Part shown: positions 1 to 23,819 of the stretch, one piece after another
How positions within the stretch are numbered: the stretch's first letter is position 1
How the letters are laid out: every line of letters begins with the position of its first letter
NCBI GenBank assembly: GCA_012295275.1
Contig: CM022673.1
Coordinates: 17,702,310-17,766,309 of the forward strand
Direction: 5' to 3'
From: Chrysomallon squamiferum
Lineage: Eukaryota; Mollusca; Gastropoda; Neomphalida; Peltospiridae
Length of the DNA stretch: 64,000 bases
Translations under genes and position numbers: made by a program
Notes under the pieces: model-generated
Databases searched by the model: none
What the model saw: only the letters and a program-made list of their open reading frames with translations
Told to the model about the DNA's origin: nothing

Positions 1-735
1 TACTTCAACAGCGTTCGTGTTTTTAACCCAGCAACAAAACAATGGTCAGAAGCCGCGCCCATGAATTCTAAAAGGTTTGTATACATATCACGTATCATAC
101 CTGCTATTTTTTACTTCTTTCTATTATTACTTGTTATTCTTTTTCCTATTTAATTATTTTTATTGTTTTATTTTTATTTTATTTTTATTTGCAAATTAAT
201 TTTCCCGACAAAGTTATTTAAACTACCTCCCTTTTTCATCCATTAAATAACCTTGTCTGTGTCACAAATTTTCTATTATTATTTTTATTTATTTTTTTAT
301 TTATTGTTGTTGTTGTTGTTGTAGTCGTCGTTGTCGTTATTATTGTTATTATTATTATTATTATTATTATTGTTGTTGTTATTGATATATCTAGATGTTA
401 CGTCAGCGTGGCTGTTTTGGATGGAATTATTTACGCTATGGGGGGCTTTGACGGTCACGTACGTCAGAACACCGCAGAGCGCTACATGAGAACAACTAAT
501 CAGTGGAGTTTCTTTCAGCCAATGAACCATCAGCGAAGTGACGCCAGCGCCACCACGTTAGATGGTAATGGTTACGTCTAAACGGCGAATTTTAGTATTG
601 TAATTTTACTATTTACTGACAACATGCAAGAAGTTACATTGACATACATATATAGAGAGAGATGGAGTCAGAGAGAGAGTGCGTGTGTATGTGTGTATAT
701 ATGAATGGGTGTGTGTGTGTTGAAATTTTTAATCC

Positions 736-774
<39 letters not shown>

Positions 775-1218
775 ATTATTATTATTATTATTATTATTAT
801 ACTTTAATGCAAGTGAGAAAATTAAACTGGTGTCTTGATATACGCCTATTCTATTCTTTCTTCTTTATCCTCTTTTTCAAGGTAAAATTTACATTTGCGG
901 CGGATTCAACGGACAGGAGTGTTTGAATTCGTGCGAATATTACGACACACTAATCAACCAATGGACAATGATTACGCCAATGCGCAATCGCAGAAGTGGT
1001 GTCGGGTGTATTTCATACCATGGATGTATCTACGCACTCGGAGGATTTAACGGTATTACGCGTATGAATACGGGTGAAAAGTTTAATCCCCAATCAAATA
1101 CGTGGCACTCTATACCAGAAATGTATAATCCTAGAAGCAATTTTGCAATTGAGGTATTACTTCGTCTTCTCTTTCATTCATTATGTATTATTTTTATTGT
1201 TTTAAATTATCTATTATC

Positions 1219-1282
<64 letters not shown>

Positions 1283-1339
1283 TTAATGATTTTTTAAATT
1301 TAATTTAATTTAATTTTAATTTTAATTTTAATTTTTTTG

Positions 1340-1412
<73 letters not shown>

Positions 1413-1668
1413 TTATTTTTGGTATCATTTCAATTTCTAACTTTTTGAAGTTGTGACATCTGGAAACTGGTTTAAAGTAGTGACGCTGTTTGTGTATGAA
1501 TGTGTATTTGTGCGTTTGTGTTTGTGTGAGAATATAGTAATAGTATTAGTAATAACAATAATACAATAATAACAGCAGAATAGCATTAAGAGAAACAACA
1601 ACAATAAATTATAAATTACTATTTTATTTATTTATTTATTTATTCATCCTTATTATTATTATTACTAC

Positions 1669-1731
<63 letters not shown>

Positions 1732-2294
1732 CAAAAGCAGCGATTTTTTTTTGTTATTCAGTATACATGAGTTCAATGGCTTGAGATGTTTTAATTGTAA
1801 ATAATATTTCCGCTGATATAAAAACTTTTGTTTTACATGGACTAGGTACACATACACTGGGAGGGTTAGTCTGACACAGGCAAGCGATATGCGCGAGAAA
1901 ATGTTCTTTTTGACTAAATAATTTGCATATATATCGCAAAAACACTGTTTGTTCAGATGTGCAGAAGCCCGACATGATGGCATCAATTAAAGGCTAATGA
2001 ATGTGGCGCGTGCGTTAACGGCGGGTACGAATCTTGTATCTGCAATCTATTGCCAACCGTTTCTTTTCTTTTCTTCTTTCTCTCTCTCTTTCTTTCTATT
2101 CAGTATTTAAGTAAATTTATTTCTTCCTCAAGGCCGCACAGCTATCCAAATTAAGGCGCCACAATTTACTGAAATTTTGGAACCAGTTTTGTCTGCATAA
2201 CTGACTGACTTCCACTCGTTGTTTTATTTTATTTTATTTTTTTTATTTTTTTTATTATTTATTTTTGATTATTATTTGTTTTGTTTTTATTATA

Positions 2295-2327
<33 letters not shown>

Positions 2328-2763
2328 TTTTTTTTTTTTTTTTTTTTTTTTTCAAGTTGATTTTTTAATTATTATTTTACCAGTATAAAATGTTTAACCA
2401 CATCTGTGAGATGGGGTGTGATAAAAGTACTAATCTGATAGGCTAGAAACGAATGATTCGTATTTTCATCTCCTAAACATTATTAATTCAAAAAATTAAT
2501 AATAATAAAATAATAATAATAATAATAATCAATAATAATAATAATAATTAAAAAGAACAAAAGAAAACAAAGTAGAAAGTAATGGAGGTTGAAGGAAGGA
2601 GTTTAATGTTGCCTAAGGTTGTAACTAGAACCGGACACAAAGCAAAACGTGTTTAACTGATGAGTTATGCAGTGATAGGCAGCGGGTTCGGTTCCTGGTG
2701 GAGGATTAGTTTGCTTTCTGCTTCTGTATGTCGCCTTTTGTTTACTAGCCTATCTGTGTAAAA

Positions 2764-2797
<34 letters not shown>

Positions 2798-3369
2798 TAT
2801 TCCAACAGATTATTAATAATTATATATATCTATAAACTACTTAGTTTTTATATGTTGGAATTTATATTTATATAATTATTAAGCATACATGTTCGTTTTG
2901 GAGGGTATTTTGGTGGAGGGGTTTTGAGATTTTTACGAATATTTAAAAAAAATAGTGAAAGGTATTTCATTTTCACATAATTATCTGCATATGTATATAT
3001 GTATATTTGTTTGGTTGGTTGGTTGGGTTTTTTGTTTGTTTGTTTGTTTGTTTTATTTTGTTTTATTTTTTTATTTTTTTGTAAGCATGCATATATGCGT
3101 GTGTGTTTGTGTGTATTCAAGTGCGTGAGTATTGTTGTTTTCTCTGGATCTTTGTTCTCGACATTTTATATCCCATTACAGATTAAAAAACAGAATGTCA
3201 CTGAGAACAGGTTCGATTAAAAACGGAAAACAAAAATGTAGAATTTACTTTCCTGTTTTCTATGTTTAATTCATTTTATTTTATTTTTCTTGTTATTTAT
3301 TACTTTAATTTTTATTTTATTTTATTTTTAATTTTTTATCATTATCGTTATGATGATGATAATGATGAA

Positions 3370-3421
<52 letters not shown>

Positions 3422-5454
3422 GTTATTATTTTATATCAAATGAAAATGAGGAAAAAAGAAAGGAGAGAAAAAATAAATACGATAACTATTACCAAAAAAA
3501 AAAAACAAATAATAAAAATAGCTCTTGCTAAAACAAGCATAAATTATAAATGCGAATAAATAACGATTTAAAAAGGAAAAGAAAGAACGATAGAAATTTT
3601 TTTTACGAGCGATGGACAGAAAGAAGAAAAACATTAAAAAAGAAACAAAAACCAAAAAAAAAAAAACCATCATATGTAATACAGACATAGACAATATGTG
3701 CACGCCACATGAAACGGAAGGGAAAAATACTCTACTCCATGACCTCTTGTCGGTTTTTCCTACCCAAATGTCTAGACCGCATACATTCTTATGGCGGAGA
3801 GGGCGTACTACATTTCCAGTGGTATACTCGTCAAAATAAAACGTGATTCGTTTTTATGCCGTTCGTCATTAATCTTAAACGTTTCATAAAAAGTAGTTTC
3901 CCTCATGATTTTATTTATTTTTCTAAATTTATTTCTTACATTTCTTCTTCTTTTTCTACTTCTTCTTATTTATTATTATTATTATTATGTTGTTGTTGTT
4001 TTTGCTGTTGTTATTGTTATCGTTGTTGCTGTTGTTGTTATCGTTGTTATGCAAGCGCTGTTCCTGGTAGTGTTTAGGTTTCATCGTCAGTATTATCTGC
4101 CTGTGTCTCCCATTAACACATTTGTTTCAGTTTAATGGGCACGCGCCTTGAAATGATTTTATAACAGATATATGTCATTTTCATAATGAATTGCATTGTG
4201 ACATCCCGTACTTAATACATTCAGTTAACGTTTCCATCACTATTATATTATTTCTGGTCTCTTATAATTTGATGTCTTTAAGTCTTTCTGTGTATGTGTG
4301 CATGTGCGTGTTTACATGTATATCATTTATTTATTTATTATTGTTAGTCTTCTTCTTCTTCTTCTTCTTCTTCTTCTTCTTCTTCTTCTTTTTTTTCTTG
4401 TTGTTGTTGTTACTGTTGTGATTGTAGGATTGTGGTTACATTTTCATATGAACAGATACTACACTTTGATTTTACCCAAAGGGCCCAGAAGCGAAAACAC
4501 TAGTAATACTACCCCTATTTATTATTATGTTGCATATTATAGGACAATATTATTTTCGATGACTATACTTATTACTGGAAAAACACGATTGACATATTTT
4601 GACTTTTTTCATGAGGTGACCTTGAACTGTTGTTATAGTAACAGGTAACAGGTGCTCTATCTGCGGTCCAGCTGTCAACTTCCCTCCGAAAAATACAAAA
4701 ATAAAAATTAAAAGTGGACCACACAAATGTAATCTCTTCAAAATGTTCGGTTCAAAATATGTTTGTAATTGCTAGCAGACGAGACAGTCTACTTGAAAAA
4801 CAAGTAAAGATCAAGAAATAATAACAGAAAAAAGAAAACTATAATTCTGTATCTATATTATTATAATATTGTCAGCAAGTTGCGATTGCATGTGCATACG
4901 TACGTGCTTCCATGTGCACGTGCGTGTGCTTAATGAGATTAAATTTATAAGTATCTAACTGTAAACAATATTCTAGGTGGTTGTATTAAAATTCCAGTAT
5001 TAAATACTTTGTCGGGAAAAGCAATTTGCAAGTGGAGACAATTCTAAATATAGCATGGGTGTGTCTTTGAGTTTGTTAGAAACGGAAATGATATTACGAG
5101 AACCACGCTAAACTCCATTCTTTAAACATTTCACATAGTTTGCCATACTGAAAGTATTAAGTTGTCTCTTTTCTTCTGATTTGGATAAACTGTCGTTATA
5201 ATCTTTGTTGTAACCTCAAACTGAAAACTATACCAAACAGCCAAAATACAATTTGTGCAGAATATAGATTCAAATTTCTGTTATTAATATTACAGTTTTG
5301 TCTTATTTATTTATACGTTCTATAATCATTTAAATATTTGTAAAGGAAAAGTTTATGAATAGCCAGGTCATGTGAAATAAACTTTAATGAAAGTTTAAAT
5401 TAAGAACGTTTATTAACAAATTTAGGTACACAGATACATACAGGAATTCACACA

Positions 5455-5493
<39 letters not shown>

Positions 5494-5967
5494 AGAGTCT
5501 CATATATATAAATCGTAAAAAGATAAACTGTCTGCAGTTCTAACATGTTTGATATTAATTATTTAACAGTATATGGACGATATGATCTTTGCAATAGGCG
5601 GGTTTAATGGCGTCACGACCATCTTTAATGTTGAATGCTACGATGGAACATCAGAAGAATGGTACGTTTATCTTTTCTTAATTTACCTCTATTTCAAAAC
5701 GAAAGTGAAACTAACATTTACATCAAATCCAATAAATTGTTCGTTTTAAATTCATATTTAACAGAGAAAAGTATAAGAAGTATAATAAAATATGAAAAAG
5801 TAAAATTAACAGTTATTCTTATGCAGTATATATTTACTGATTCATTTAAATGTTTCCACTATTATTCCAATTCATTCATTCATTCATTCATTTTTCGCTT
5901 TATCTACATTTGTTTTCTGTCAACTCATTTCCAAAGAATACTTTATATTTTAGTCATTTGTAAAAGA

Positions 5968-6061
<94 letters not shown>

Positions 6062-6251
6062 TATTTATTATTTATTTATTTTATTTTATTTTATTTTATT
6101 TTATTTTTTTTTTTTTTTAAGGTATGATGCAACAGATATGAACCTATATCGTAGCGCTCTCAGTGCCTGCGTTGTCAGAGGTCTACCAAACGTCCAGGAT
6201 TACATTCATAAAGAGAGAGATAAAGATGATTCAAAACGAAAGCGAAACTAG
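1..6251 (+). CDS. KLHL10-like: KLHL10-like kelch-repeat protein, C-terminal part (5' end outside window)
   Basis: Five exons join in frame: 1-74, 395-564, 882-1153, 5570-5661 and 6122-6251, with GT-AG introns and phases 2, 1, 0, 2. They encode 245 residues ending at TAG 6249-6251. The reading shows one partial and four fuller kelch blades, with double-glycine motifs MGGFDG, CGGFNG, LGGFNG and IGGFNG, each followed by a conserved Tyr and Trp spacing. Wording such as QRSDASATTL, NPRSNF and FNVECYD matches what I know of KLHL10. In that family an N-terminal BTB/BACK region binds Cullin-3 and the kelch propeller recruits substrates for ubiquitination; KLHL10 acts in male germ cells. The BTB and BACK exons must lie before base 1. 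The C-terminal tail is basic (RDKDDSKRKRN). Assignment to KLHL10 rather than another KLHL is by resemblance only. Introns are filled with TTA and TC microsatellites. Confidence 0.85.
75..394 (+). other. Kelch gene intron between window exons 1 and 2
   Basis: The intron has GT at 75-76 and AG at 393-394 and contains TTTTATT and TTG/TTA tracts. The poly-Asn reading frame on the opposite strand comes from the trinucleotide repeat and is not a gene. Confidence 0.7.
1219..1281. repeat. (TTA)n microsatellite
   Basis: A run of about 20 TTA units in the large kelch intron. It creates a poly-Ile reading frame that should not be annotated as protein. Confidence 0.9.
1348..1408. repeat. (TC)n microsatellite
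   Basis: About 30 uninterrupted TC units in the sense orientation of the kelch gene. Confidence 0.95.
1645..1732. repeat. (TTA)n microsatellite
   Basis: A long run of TTA units, interrupted once by ACTACT, in the same kelch intron. Confidence 0.9.
3370..3429. repeat. (TTA)n microsatellite
   Basis: About 20 TTA units. The reading frames across it on both strands are low-complexity artefacts. Confidence 0.9.
5461..5490. repeat. (CA)n microsatellite
   Basis: Fifteen CA units shortly before the acceptor of the next kelch exon at 5570. Confidence 0.9.
6000..6120. repeat. (CA)n, (GATA)n, (TTTA/TTTTA)n cluster next to the last kelch exon
   Basis: The last kelch intron ends with CA units, about eight GATA units, a TTTTA array and a T run that serves as the polypyrimidine tract of the acceptor at 6120-6121. 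Confidence 0.85.
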
Positions 6252-6290
6252 GAAAACCCAGTTTACGTCACAATAATTGTCTCCTCTGCA

Positions 6291-6296
6291 AATAAA
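6291..6296 (+). terminator. Polyadenylation signal AATAAA of the kelch gene
   Basis: A canonical AATAAA lies 40 bases after the KLHL10-like stop codon, which implies a very short 3' UTR. Other AATAAA-like strings occur in this AT-rich DNA, so the position is the main support. Confidence 0.5.
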
Positions 6297-7185
6297 ATAT
6301 TAATTCTGACATCATACTTATATGATTTACATGTGATTAACATGATTATGGGGCTGTCTTGAGTTTGCTTGTAACAACGTTTTATGTAGCTAAAAGGCCT
6401 TTAACATTTATTTTGATTTTCCCTAACCTGTTTAAAATATACATTTTAACTATTATTTAATTTTAAGAATTTATTTATTATTTATCTAATTTAATTTACT
6501 AAATTTTGTTTTAACTTTTGAAAATATTTTATTATATTTTTGAAAATATTTTATTTTTTACATTATTTTACATTATTTTCTCTCCCAAAATGAATTTTAT
6601 AACTTTCATAGCCTTTTTACTTGTATTTTGTAAATATTTAACAACTAAATATATGCAGTTTATAAAATATATATTTTATTTTATTCTTTATTTTATATAT
6701 TTTGTCTATTCCCAAATTTACAGGAAAAAATAATAATAATACGAAAGTTTAACAATTAATTTATTATGGCCTAATTTTTAGCTTTATGTAAGCCTTCACC
6801 CCATTGGTTAGCAAGTAATCTTTAATGATTCTAGCAAGTCATGGTTGGTCATAATATGTATGGTCATATAATGTTTGCAAAATGCAGACAATAAATTTCT
6901 GTAATAGTAAACTGGGATATAAAGCTGGGTTGTTTGTCTGTTTGTTAATTTGTGTTTGTTGTTTTGTTTGTTTGCTTGCTTGTTCATCGGAACATTTCCT
7001 TCTTTCATTCAGTTTCTTTTTTCTTTCCTTTTTTAATCGTTTTATTTATTTATCTATTTATTTTTTTATTTATTTTTTTATTTATTTATTTTTTTTTTTT
7101 ATTTATCAGTTCATTTATACTTTTTAAAAGTTTTTTATTTTATTTCATTTTAGCATTTTGTATTTATTCATTTATTGTTTTATTT

Positions 7186-7188
<3 letters not shown>

Positions 7189-7229
<41 letters not shown>
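7189..7229. repeat. (CA)n microsatellite
   Basis: About 20 CA units in intergenic DNA. Confidence 0.9.
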
Positions 7230-7231
<2 letters not shown>

Positions 7232-8459
7232 GCCTTAGACAGAGGCTGTGTACCTTTCAGATTTGTAGTCCATTTCAAGCGCCAAGCACATTATCACAAA
7301 CATACACACATACACATACAAACACAAAATTAAAAAAAAGGATTACACTATTTTGAGATGAACGCAAGTCTTAGTGCGATATTATTTTTTCATTTTATCA
7401 AATATTTCCAAAATAGATTTTAAAACGAAGAAGAATGGCTGTCAGTAGATGGGTTTTCCATTTTTTGTTTCTGCAATTGTATCTTACCCGTCTGACCGTG
7501 TTTCTGAACAAATCATTACTACGTCGGCTGAGACGTCGTCTAGTCTGCGTTTATGACAGTTCGCAATGGAAGACAAATAGATGTACTTTCTCCATCAGTC
7601 AGTTTTTCGTACGTGCTTGCCAACAACACATTATTTTTACTGTTTCATTCGCAGTATGCCTCTAACACAACCGACGTCATCCATTAATCACACCGAGATA
7701 CAGCTTGACGTAATAATCATCAGTTAACCAATCAAACCCTTGCGTTGGCGTTGGATGGTTTTCCCATCAAAGACGCACTTACTTAGTCGAACAGCGGGGC
7801 GTACTTCGTGAAAAAATATCCCCCGTTACCCTTATCTAAACATAAAAGATGAAACCTTTCCCATGTACCCAGGTCCTAACGTAAATACAGGAAAGAAAAT
7901 CAGGTCATGCTGGCTGCAATTAGCGAGGTTAAAAGAGACCGGTGTTCTAAGAATTCCGTTCCTTTGCACTGACCAGGCGACAACATTCACGATTATGTAG
8001 TCTGATGAAGTTATATTTACAATAATAAAGAAGCTAAATGACAGATTGATAGATACATCGACACTGAGATACACAGATACATAGACAGACAAACAGAAAG
8101 AAAGACAGATAGATAATCGATAGACGGATATAGATACAGATATAGGGTGGCTCATAAATAATTTCATAGATTTCTGAGACATGTTAAAAATAAATTATTA
8201 ACAAAAATTAAAGCAACAACAACTAAAATAACAATAACAATACTATCAAAAGCAACAACAACAATAATAACAATAACAATAATAACAACAACAATAATAA
8301 CAACAACAAAATAGCAACAGCAATAACAATAATAATAGGCTTCATAACAAACAATGGGACCATTTTTATGCTTTACGTCTAACAAAAAGTTATTAATATA
8401 ACTTGGTTTTCTGAACTGTACTAAAGCACCTTTTCTTGCTGAAGTTCAGACGCTTTCGT

Positions 8460-8495
<36 letters not shown>

Positions 8496-8967
8496 TTATC
8501 GTCTGCTATTTGTTTACGAAGTTCCAGTGCGCGGTTAAGTCGCGTCAAGAGTGATAGGGCGCAGACGATTAGCGTAATTACACGTGCACCGTCTGATCTC
8601 GTCCATTCATATCAACAAGAGAAAAATCAAAGAAAGAAGCTGGGGGGAAAAAAAAGAAAAAAAAGAAGAAGAAGACGAAGAAGAATTAAAACGGTGACTT
8701 CTCTCCAGATTTTAAACATCGTGTTCTTTATCGTTTGTGACGAAAATACCTCCGTCAGAACGAGTCTGTTGTCGTATTTGTCTGCAGCTACCCCCATTCC
8801 ACTAAACACCATATTATTAACATTTACTGATGTAACAAAGTTAATAGTTAATGGGATTGAGTTTAATCAAACAGGATTTAAATTTTAAAGATTAGCACGA
8901 TTTATAAAAAGGCACAGTGCATTTTTCAAAAATCACTCTGTCTCGCTTGTGGACGTAGTTCTACTCT

Positions 8968-9090
8968 TAAATAATGTTTTGTTGTGTTATTCATATAATC
9001 GGCAGATGAATCGAAGAATGAGAGAGTGGGTGGTGAGTACGTGGTCAAGTTTGTCATTTTTCCATTACAGATCTCCTCAGATATTCTTGG
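8968..9090 (-). repeat. Dispersed repeat, copy 1
   Basis: Read on the minus strand, this segment aligns with 56410-56530 on the plus strand. Shared blocks include CGATTCATCTG, GACTTGACCAC versus AACTTGACCAC, and CATTATTTAA in the same order. Identity is roughly three quarters by eye. It is probably a fragment of an old transposable element whose family I do not recognise. Confidence 0.55.
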
Positions 9091-11281
9091 AGACAGAATA
9101 GTCATTGTCACTCACTGTCAAACATATATTTAGACAGTATTATTTATGTGCGTATGTATATAATTATGTATATGTGTATGAGTATGTGTGTATGAATGTG
9201 TATGTGTATGTATATATGTGTGTGTCGTTTTCCGTTGTTTTTTTTTCTTTGTATTTCCCCGATGCATTGTTGAAACTGATTTTAATTATGAATGTATGTT
9301 CATATGTATGCATGTATGTTTGTATGAGTCTGTATATATATGTATATGGGATGTGTGTGTGTGTGTATATATATATATGTGTGTGTGTGTGTATGTATTA
9401 TTTTTATTGTTCTTTTTAATGTCGATTTCCTAAAAATGCAAATTAAAAGCTATTTTTATACCTTCATTCCAGTCTATAGAGAATTACAGGAACCGCCTCT
9501 GAGCTTCACTCTCAAGTTGAGACACGAGTTAGGCAAACTGCCAGTTAACCAAATTTTAGCTCGTCTGACCTCAAGCTACTTGGTCTGGGGCTGCTTGGCC
9601 TTTTCATTTAATGTCAGTTAAACATCATGAATATATTTACTTTTTCATTTACTGCAGAAATAAAATTTTAAAATTTGCTTTCACTTGAATGTTTTTGGTA
9701 AAAAAAAAGAAGAAAAAGACAAAAGATAAATGATTAATTTCTTTATTATTGTGGTTTCTCGTCACCTCCTCCTACTACGTAAAAATGTCACAGCGATTCT
9801 GTGTTGTTTCGCACGTATAGGGTTAGTAAGTACAAGTTGAAAACGACGGGAACAAAAGGGCTGATACATTACATGCTGTTTGTTAGGGTATTGTGTGTTT
9901 ACAAAACATCATTCAATCTGCTAGCTATATCTGGAGCAGAAAAATTGTCTGCTTCAAAATCGTATGTACAGCATAACAACGCGCCATCACAGAACTTCAT
10001 AAAAACAGAAATTAACCGAAATAGACCGGGCTATAACCTAAACAGCCGAAGTCTGAATTTACTCGTCATTTTTCAAAATTAATATACCTGTAAATCACTG
10101 GAGAATGGTTACGAAACTTTTGAATAAATTTGTAAACTCTAGAGTCGTATATTTATAGGTACACTAATATACAACTGACTTAAATGGCAAAAATCTACAT
10201 TTTCTGCGAATCTCATAAACCAGTCGTTTCTTTCTTTCTTTTTTCTTCTCTCTCTGTGTGTTTGTGTGTGTGTGTCTGTGTGTTTGTGTGTTTGTGTGTG
10301 TCTGTGTGTTTGTGTGTGTGTGTCCAATTTTTTCTAATTCTTTGCATTGTTTCCAGTTCCAAAATGAATGTGATGTTATACTGCAGTAATATCTGTATAT
10401 GGTAATTAAATCTCATGTCAATGCATTGAAAAAGTTTGTTACTGTCAGGTTTTTCAAGTTATCTGTCTCTGTGTGAATATTTTATGTCCGAAATATTTAG
10501 AAGTAGTGTAAAATCTGTTTGCATGTTATACTGCAATGATTTCTATTGTTTTATGACAGATCTATCGTTTTTCAGAAATACAACATTTTCAAAATGTTCA
10601 GGGAATTATTCTTCGACATGCCATCTCATAAAAAAGTCAGATAAAAATTTTATTTCGGTTTTAAGCAGTGATTCATTGAACAGAATATTTTATCGCACAC
10701 GTTTAATATTAAGCCGTTTTTTCCAGATTAAAAACAAGACGCTTAAAAAAAAAATATGGAGAATGTAGTGAAATGTAAAACTAAGCAATGCAAAACATTA
10801 TTTTATAAATATATATTTTTATTACAACTTGCTAGTGAAATTTTTTTAATAAGTTATTTAAAGAAAATTTAAAATGGTAAATATTATATAATTATTATTA
10901 TTATTATCATCATCAGTGTCAGCATTATCATCACAATCATCATCTTTATTTTTTTAGGGGGGCGACGCATTTGTTGTTAAAATGATAATTGATGAAAACA
11001 TTTTATTTGAAATATATGTATTTATGTTTTGAAATATCTTCTTTTTAAGACATAGACACACACAATGTACATAGAAAAACGCATACTTACAGAACATGTT
11101 AGAAATACCTTTAAAATTCTTTGATTTACTTCTGTTGCTGGGTTGTGGCTTTTTTAAAAAAACGTGGTTAGTTCATTCATATTGTATTAGCTCTCTTGCC
11201 AACATGGTATTAAAACAAATGATGTTTTTATTTTTTTTTTTTTTTTTTGTTATGCTTTAAATTAATTATTAGTTAAATCAA

Positions 11282-11283
<2 letters not shown>

Positions 11284-11361
<78 letters not shown>
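11284..11361. repeat. (TC)n microsatellite followed by (TTC)n
   Basis: About 39 TC units, then TTTC and TTC units to about 11400, in intergenic DNA upstream of the TGF-beta gene. Confidence 0.95.
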
Positions 11362-11368
<7 letters not shown>

Positions 11369-12530
11369 CTTCTTCTTCTTCTTCTTCTTCTTTTTCTTCT
11401 TAGTTTTAAATGGTCATGATGGTTATAGCCAGTGTAAATTTTGAAAATTCTTTGATATGATATTAATCGACGTTATTTACTTTAGATTGTTTTTAAAAAC
11501 TGGTTTTATTCTTATATATATATATATATATATATTATATTATTTATTTGTTATTATTATTATTATTTTTTTTTTTTTTAGTTTTTCGTGGATGAGCATT
11601 CTTTATTATATTTCATTTCATTTATTTATTTATTTGGCAAATTCACCTCACTATTGAAGTCTGCAGACACTTGGAAGACTTTTTGTAAAATTTGAAGAAG
11701 AAATAAAAAAAAAAAAATAACACCAAGTATTTTATGGATGACTTCAAAGTCAGCTGACTGGTATAAATTCAGAATGTATTTCAAGTCATCATGTTGTAGT
11801 TGTTATTAGCATGGGCGAAGATTCGAACAGAAGAGTGCGGATAATTTTTGGCAAAATGGTGGAGAAAAAGGGAATTTATGTTTTTATTTTGAAGTAAATA
11901 AAAATCTTTGACCCTCTTCGTCAAACAGTCTCAATAAAACCAAGATTATTAAAAAAAAAAAAAAAAAAAAAAAAACAACCATGATTATCACAACATTTGG
12001 ATTTTTTTGTATGAAATAATAAAATGCTAATCACAAAACAAGTTTTTAATGTTTTTTATGATAATTCATATAATTATTTATCTTCTAAATTAATTAAATA
12101 AATAATGTAAAGAAATGAGAAGCTACTTACTGAAAAAAAAGAAGTTTTTATATTTATTTAATAATCGTAAATATAATAAAGATATTGCTTTATAAAACAC
12201 CACAGAACTAATAAAACAAACAACAGAAAACAAATAAACAAAAAAGAATGAAAAAGTAACAAACAAACAAATGAAATAAAGAACGAAGGAAAAGAAAAGA
12301 AAGAAATTTTAAAAGCTTGTAATTTTAAAGATAAAGAAAGAATTATAACAATTCCATCCACTACGTTATAACTGTCTTAAAAATACATTTCAAATTTTAA
12401 AAAAGCTTTGCTGTTGTGTTGTTCCACCTCGACCAGCTTCAGTCGTACCACCCAAGAAGAGTCGTATGTGTTTGTTTTACACCAACTGATTAGGAATTGT
12501 TTGCTAATAAACTGAAGAACCTTGCAGTCT

Positions 12531-12680
12531 GGTGATTGGAGACCGACACAGTTTCCTCTGCCAATCAAAACCTTGGACTGCCTCGGAGGAGGGTATCGGG
12601 GTCTTGTCATAATAAACACCTTATTCGCGGTAATTCGACACCCAACATGCCATTACCTTGTCAGCGATATTTAAAAGCGC
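12531..12680 (+). promoter_or_regulatory. Candidate core promoter of the TGF-beta gene
   Basis: An inverted CCAAT box (ATTGG, 12535-12539) and a forward CCAAT box (12561-12565) lie about 100 bases before a TATA-like TATTTAAAAG at 12668-12677. A start near 12700 would give a 5' UTR of roughly 410 bases before the ATG at 13113. Assignment rests on motif order and position only. Confidence 0.4.
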
Positions 12681-13112
12681 GTGTAGCGAGATCAAACCGC
12701 AAGAAAACTTTATAAGCAATTGTCGAGAACATTCTGTTCATCTTCTTTGAAGTTTGGTGTGACTTGTTCTTGCTTGTATAATTGCTAACAATACCTCTGT
12801 TTGGTTTTGTTTTTTTCAGACATATTCATTTATATATTGAATATTTTGAAGTCAACGATATTTAGTTTACGAAAATATTGGTTTTATTTTGACGACTGAA
12901 ACGTTTCTTCACAGAGAAACTGAAGTTTGAAAAGGACGATTATTTGAAAACAAACCGAAGTCACACAGAACATTGTTATTTTCATACAGATTTTAGCATG
13001 TGAAATAGATACAGTTTTGATAAAAAGACGAACTCTGCCGATTTATTAACTTAATACAAACTCACCTGAACTTTGAAAACCACGTCGACAACGACAACAC
13101 CAACATCAGCAG

Positions 13113-23455
<10,343 letters not shown>

Positions 23456-23603
23456 GTGCACAGGAAGTTAGAGAGGACTCACTTCATCGACACAGAATAA
23501 CAACAACAAAACCTTATCAGTGTTTTCTCCAGTCTAGGAACGAAAAACCAGAAGGAAAGAAAACTGACAAGAAATGGCATTTGAAACCAGATAAAGTGTG
23601 TAA

Positions 23604-23609
23604 AATAAA
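23604..23609 (+). terminator. Polyadenylation signal AATAAA of the TGF-beta gene
   Basis: AATAAA lies about 150 bases after the stop codon at 23453-23455. A second AATAAA is at 23633-23638. Confidence 0.5.
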
Positions 23610-23639
23610 TTGGCTAATTAATTTGAAAATAAAATAAAT

Positions 23640-23766
23640 TAAAAAGAAGAATTCACCTTCCATGACCGCTGAGAAACGTAGATAAGATATATAAAGGCGG
23701 GTCATAGCTAGATGTCAGTGACCTCTGTACGCCAAGATTAAATCCACAACAGCGTGATCCTTCACA

Positions 23767-23819
<53 letters not shown>

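Larger units (their letters stand above)
1154..5569 (+). other. Large kelch-gene intron, repeat-filled
   Basis: A 4.4-kb intron with donor GTATTA and acceptor TTTAACAG. It contains (TTA)n at about 1219-1281, 1645-1732 and 3370-3429, (TC)n at 1348-1408, a T run near 2323-2352, (TTC)n near 4350-4390 and (CA)n at 5461-5490. Stretches around 1960-2060, 2580-2740, 3690-3830 and 4440-5280 are non-repetitive, but I recognise no gene in them. Confidence 0.6.
6300..12500. other. Intergenic, repeat-rich DNA; no gene recognised
   Basis: This stretch separates the kelch gene from the TGF-beta gene. It holds (CA)n at 7189-7229, a T run at about 8463-8492, GT/AT-rich tracts near 9140-9400 and 10250-10325, and (TC)n at 11284-11361. 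Non-repetitive islands lie at 7430-7830, 8500-9110, 9440-9640 and 9780-10100. Open frames are short and without recognisable domains. Part of 8968-9090 is a dispersed repeat shared with 56410-56530. Confidence 0.6.
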
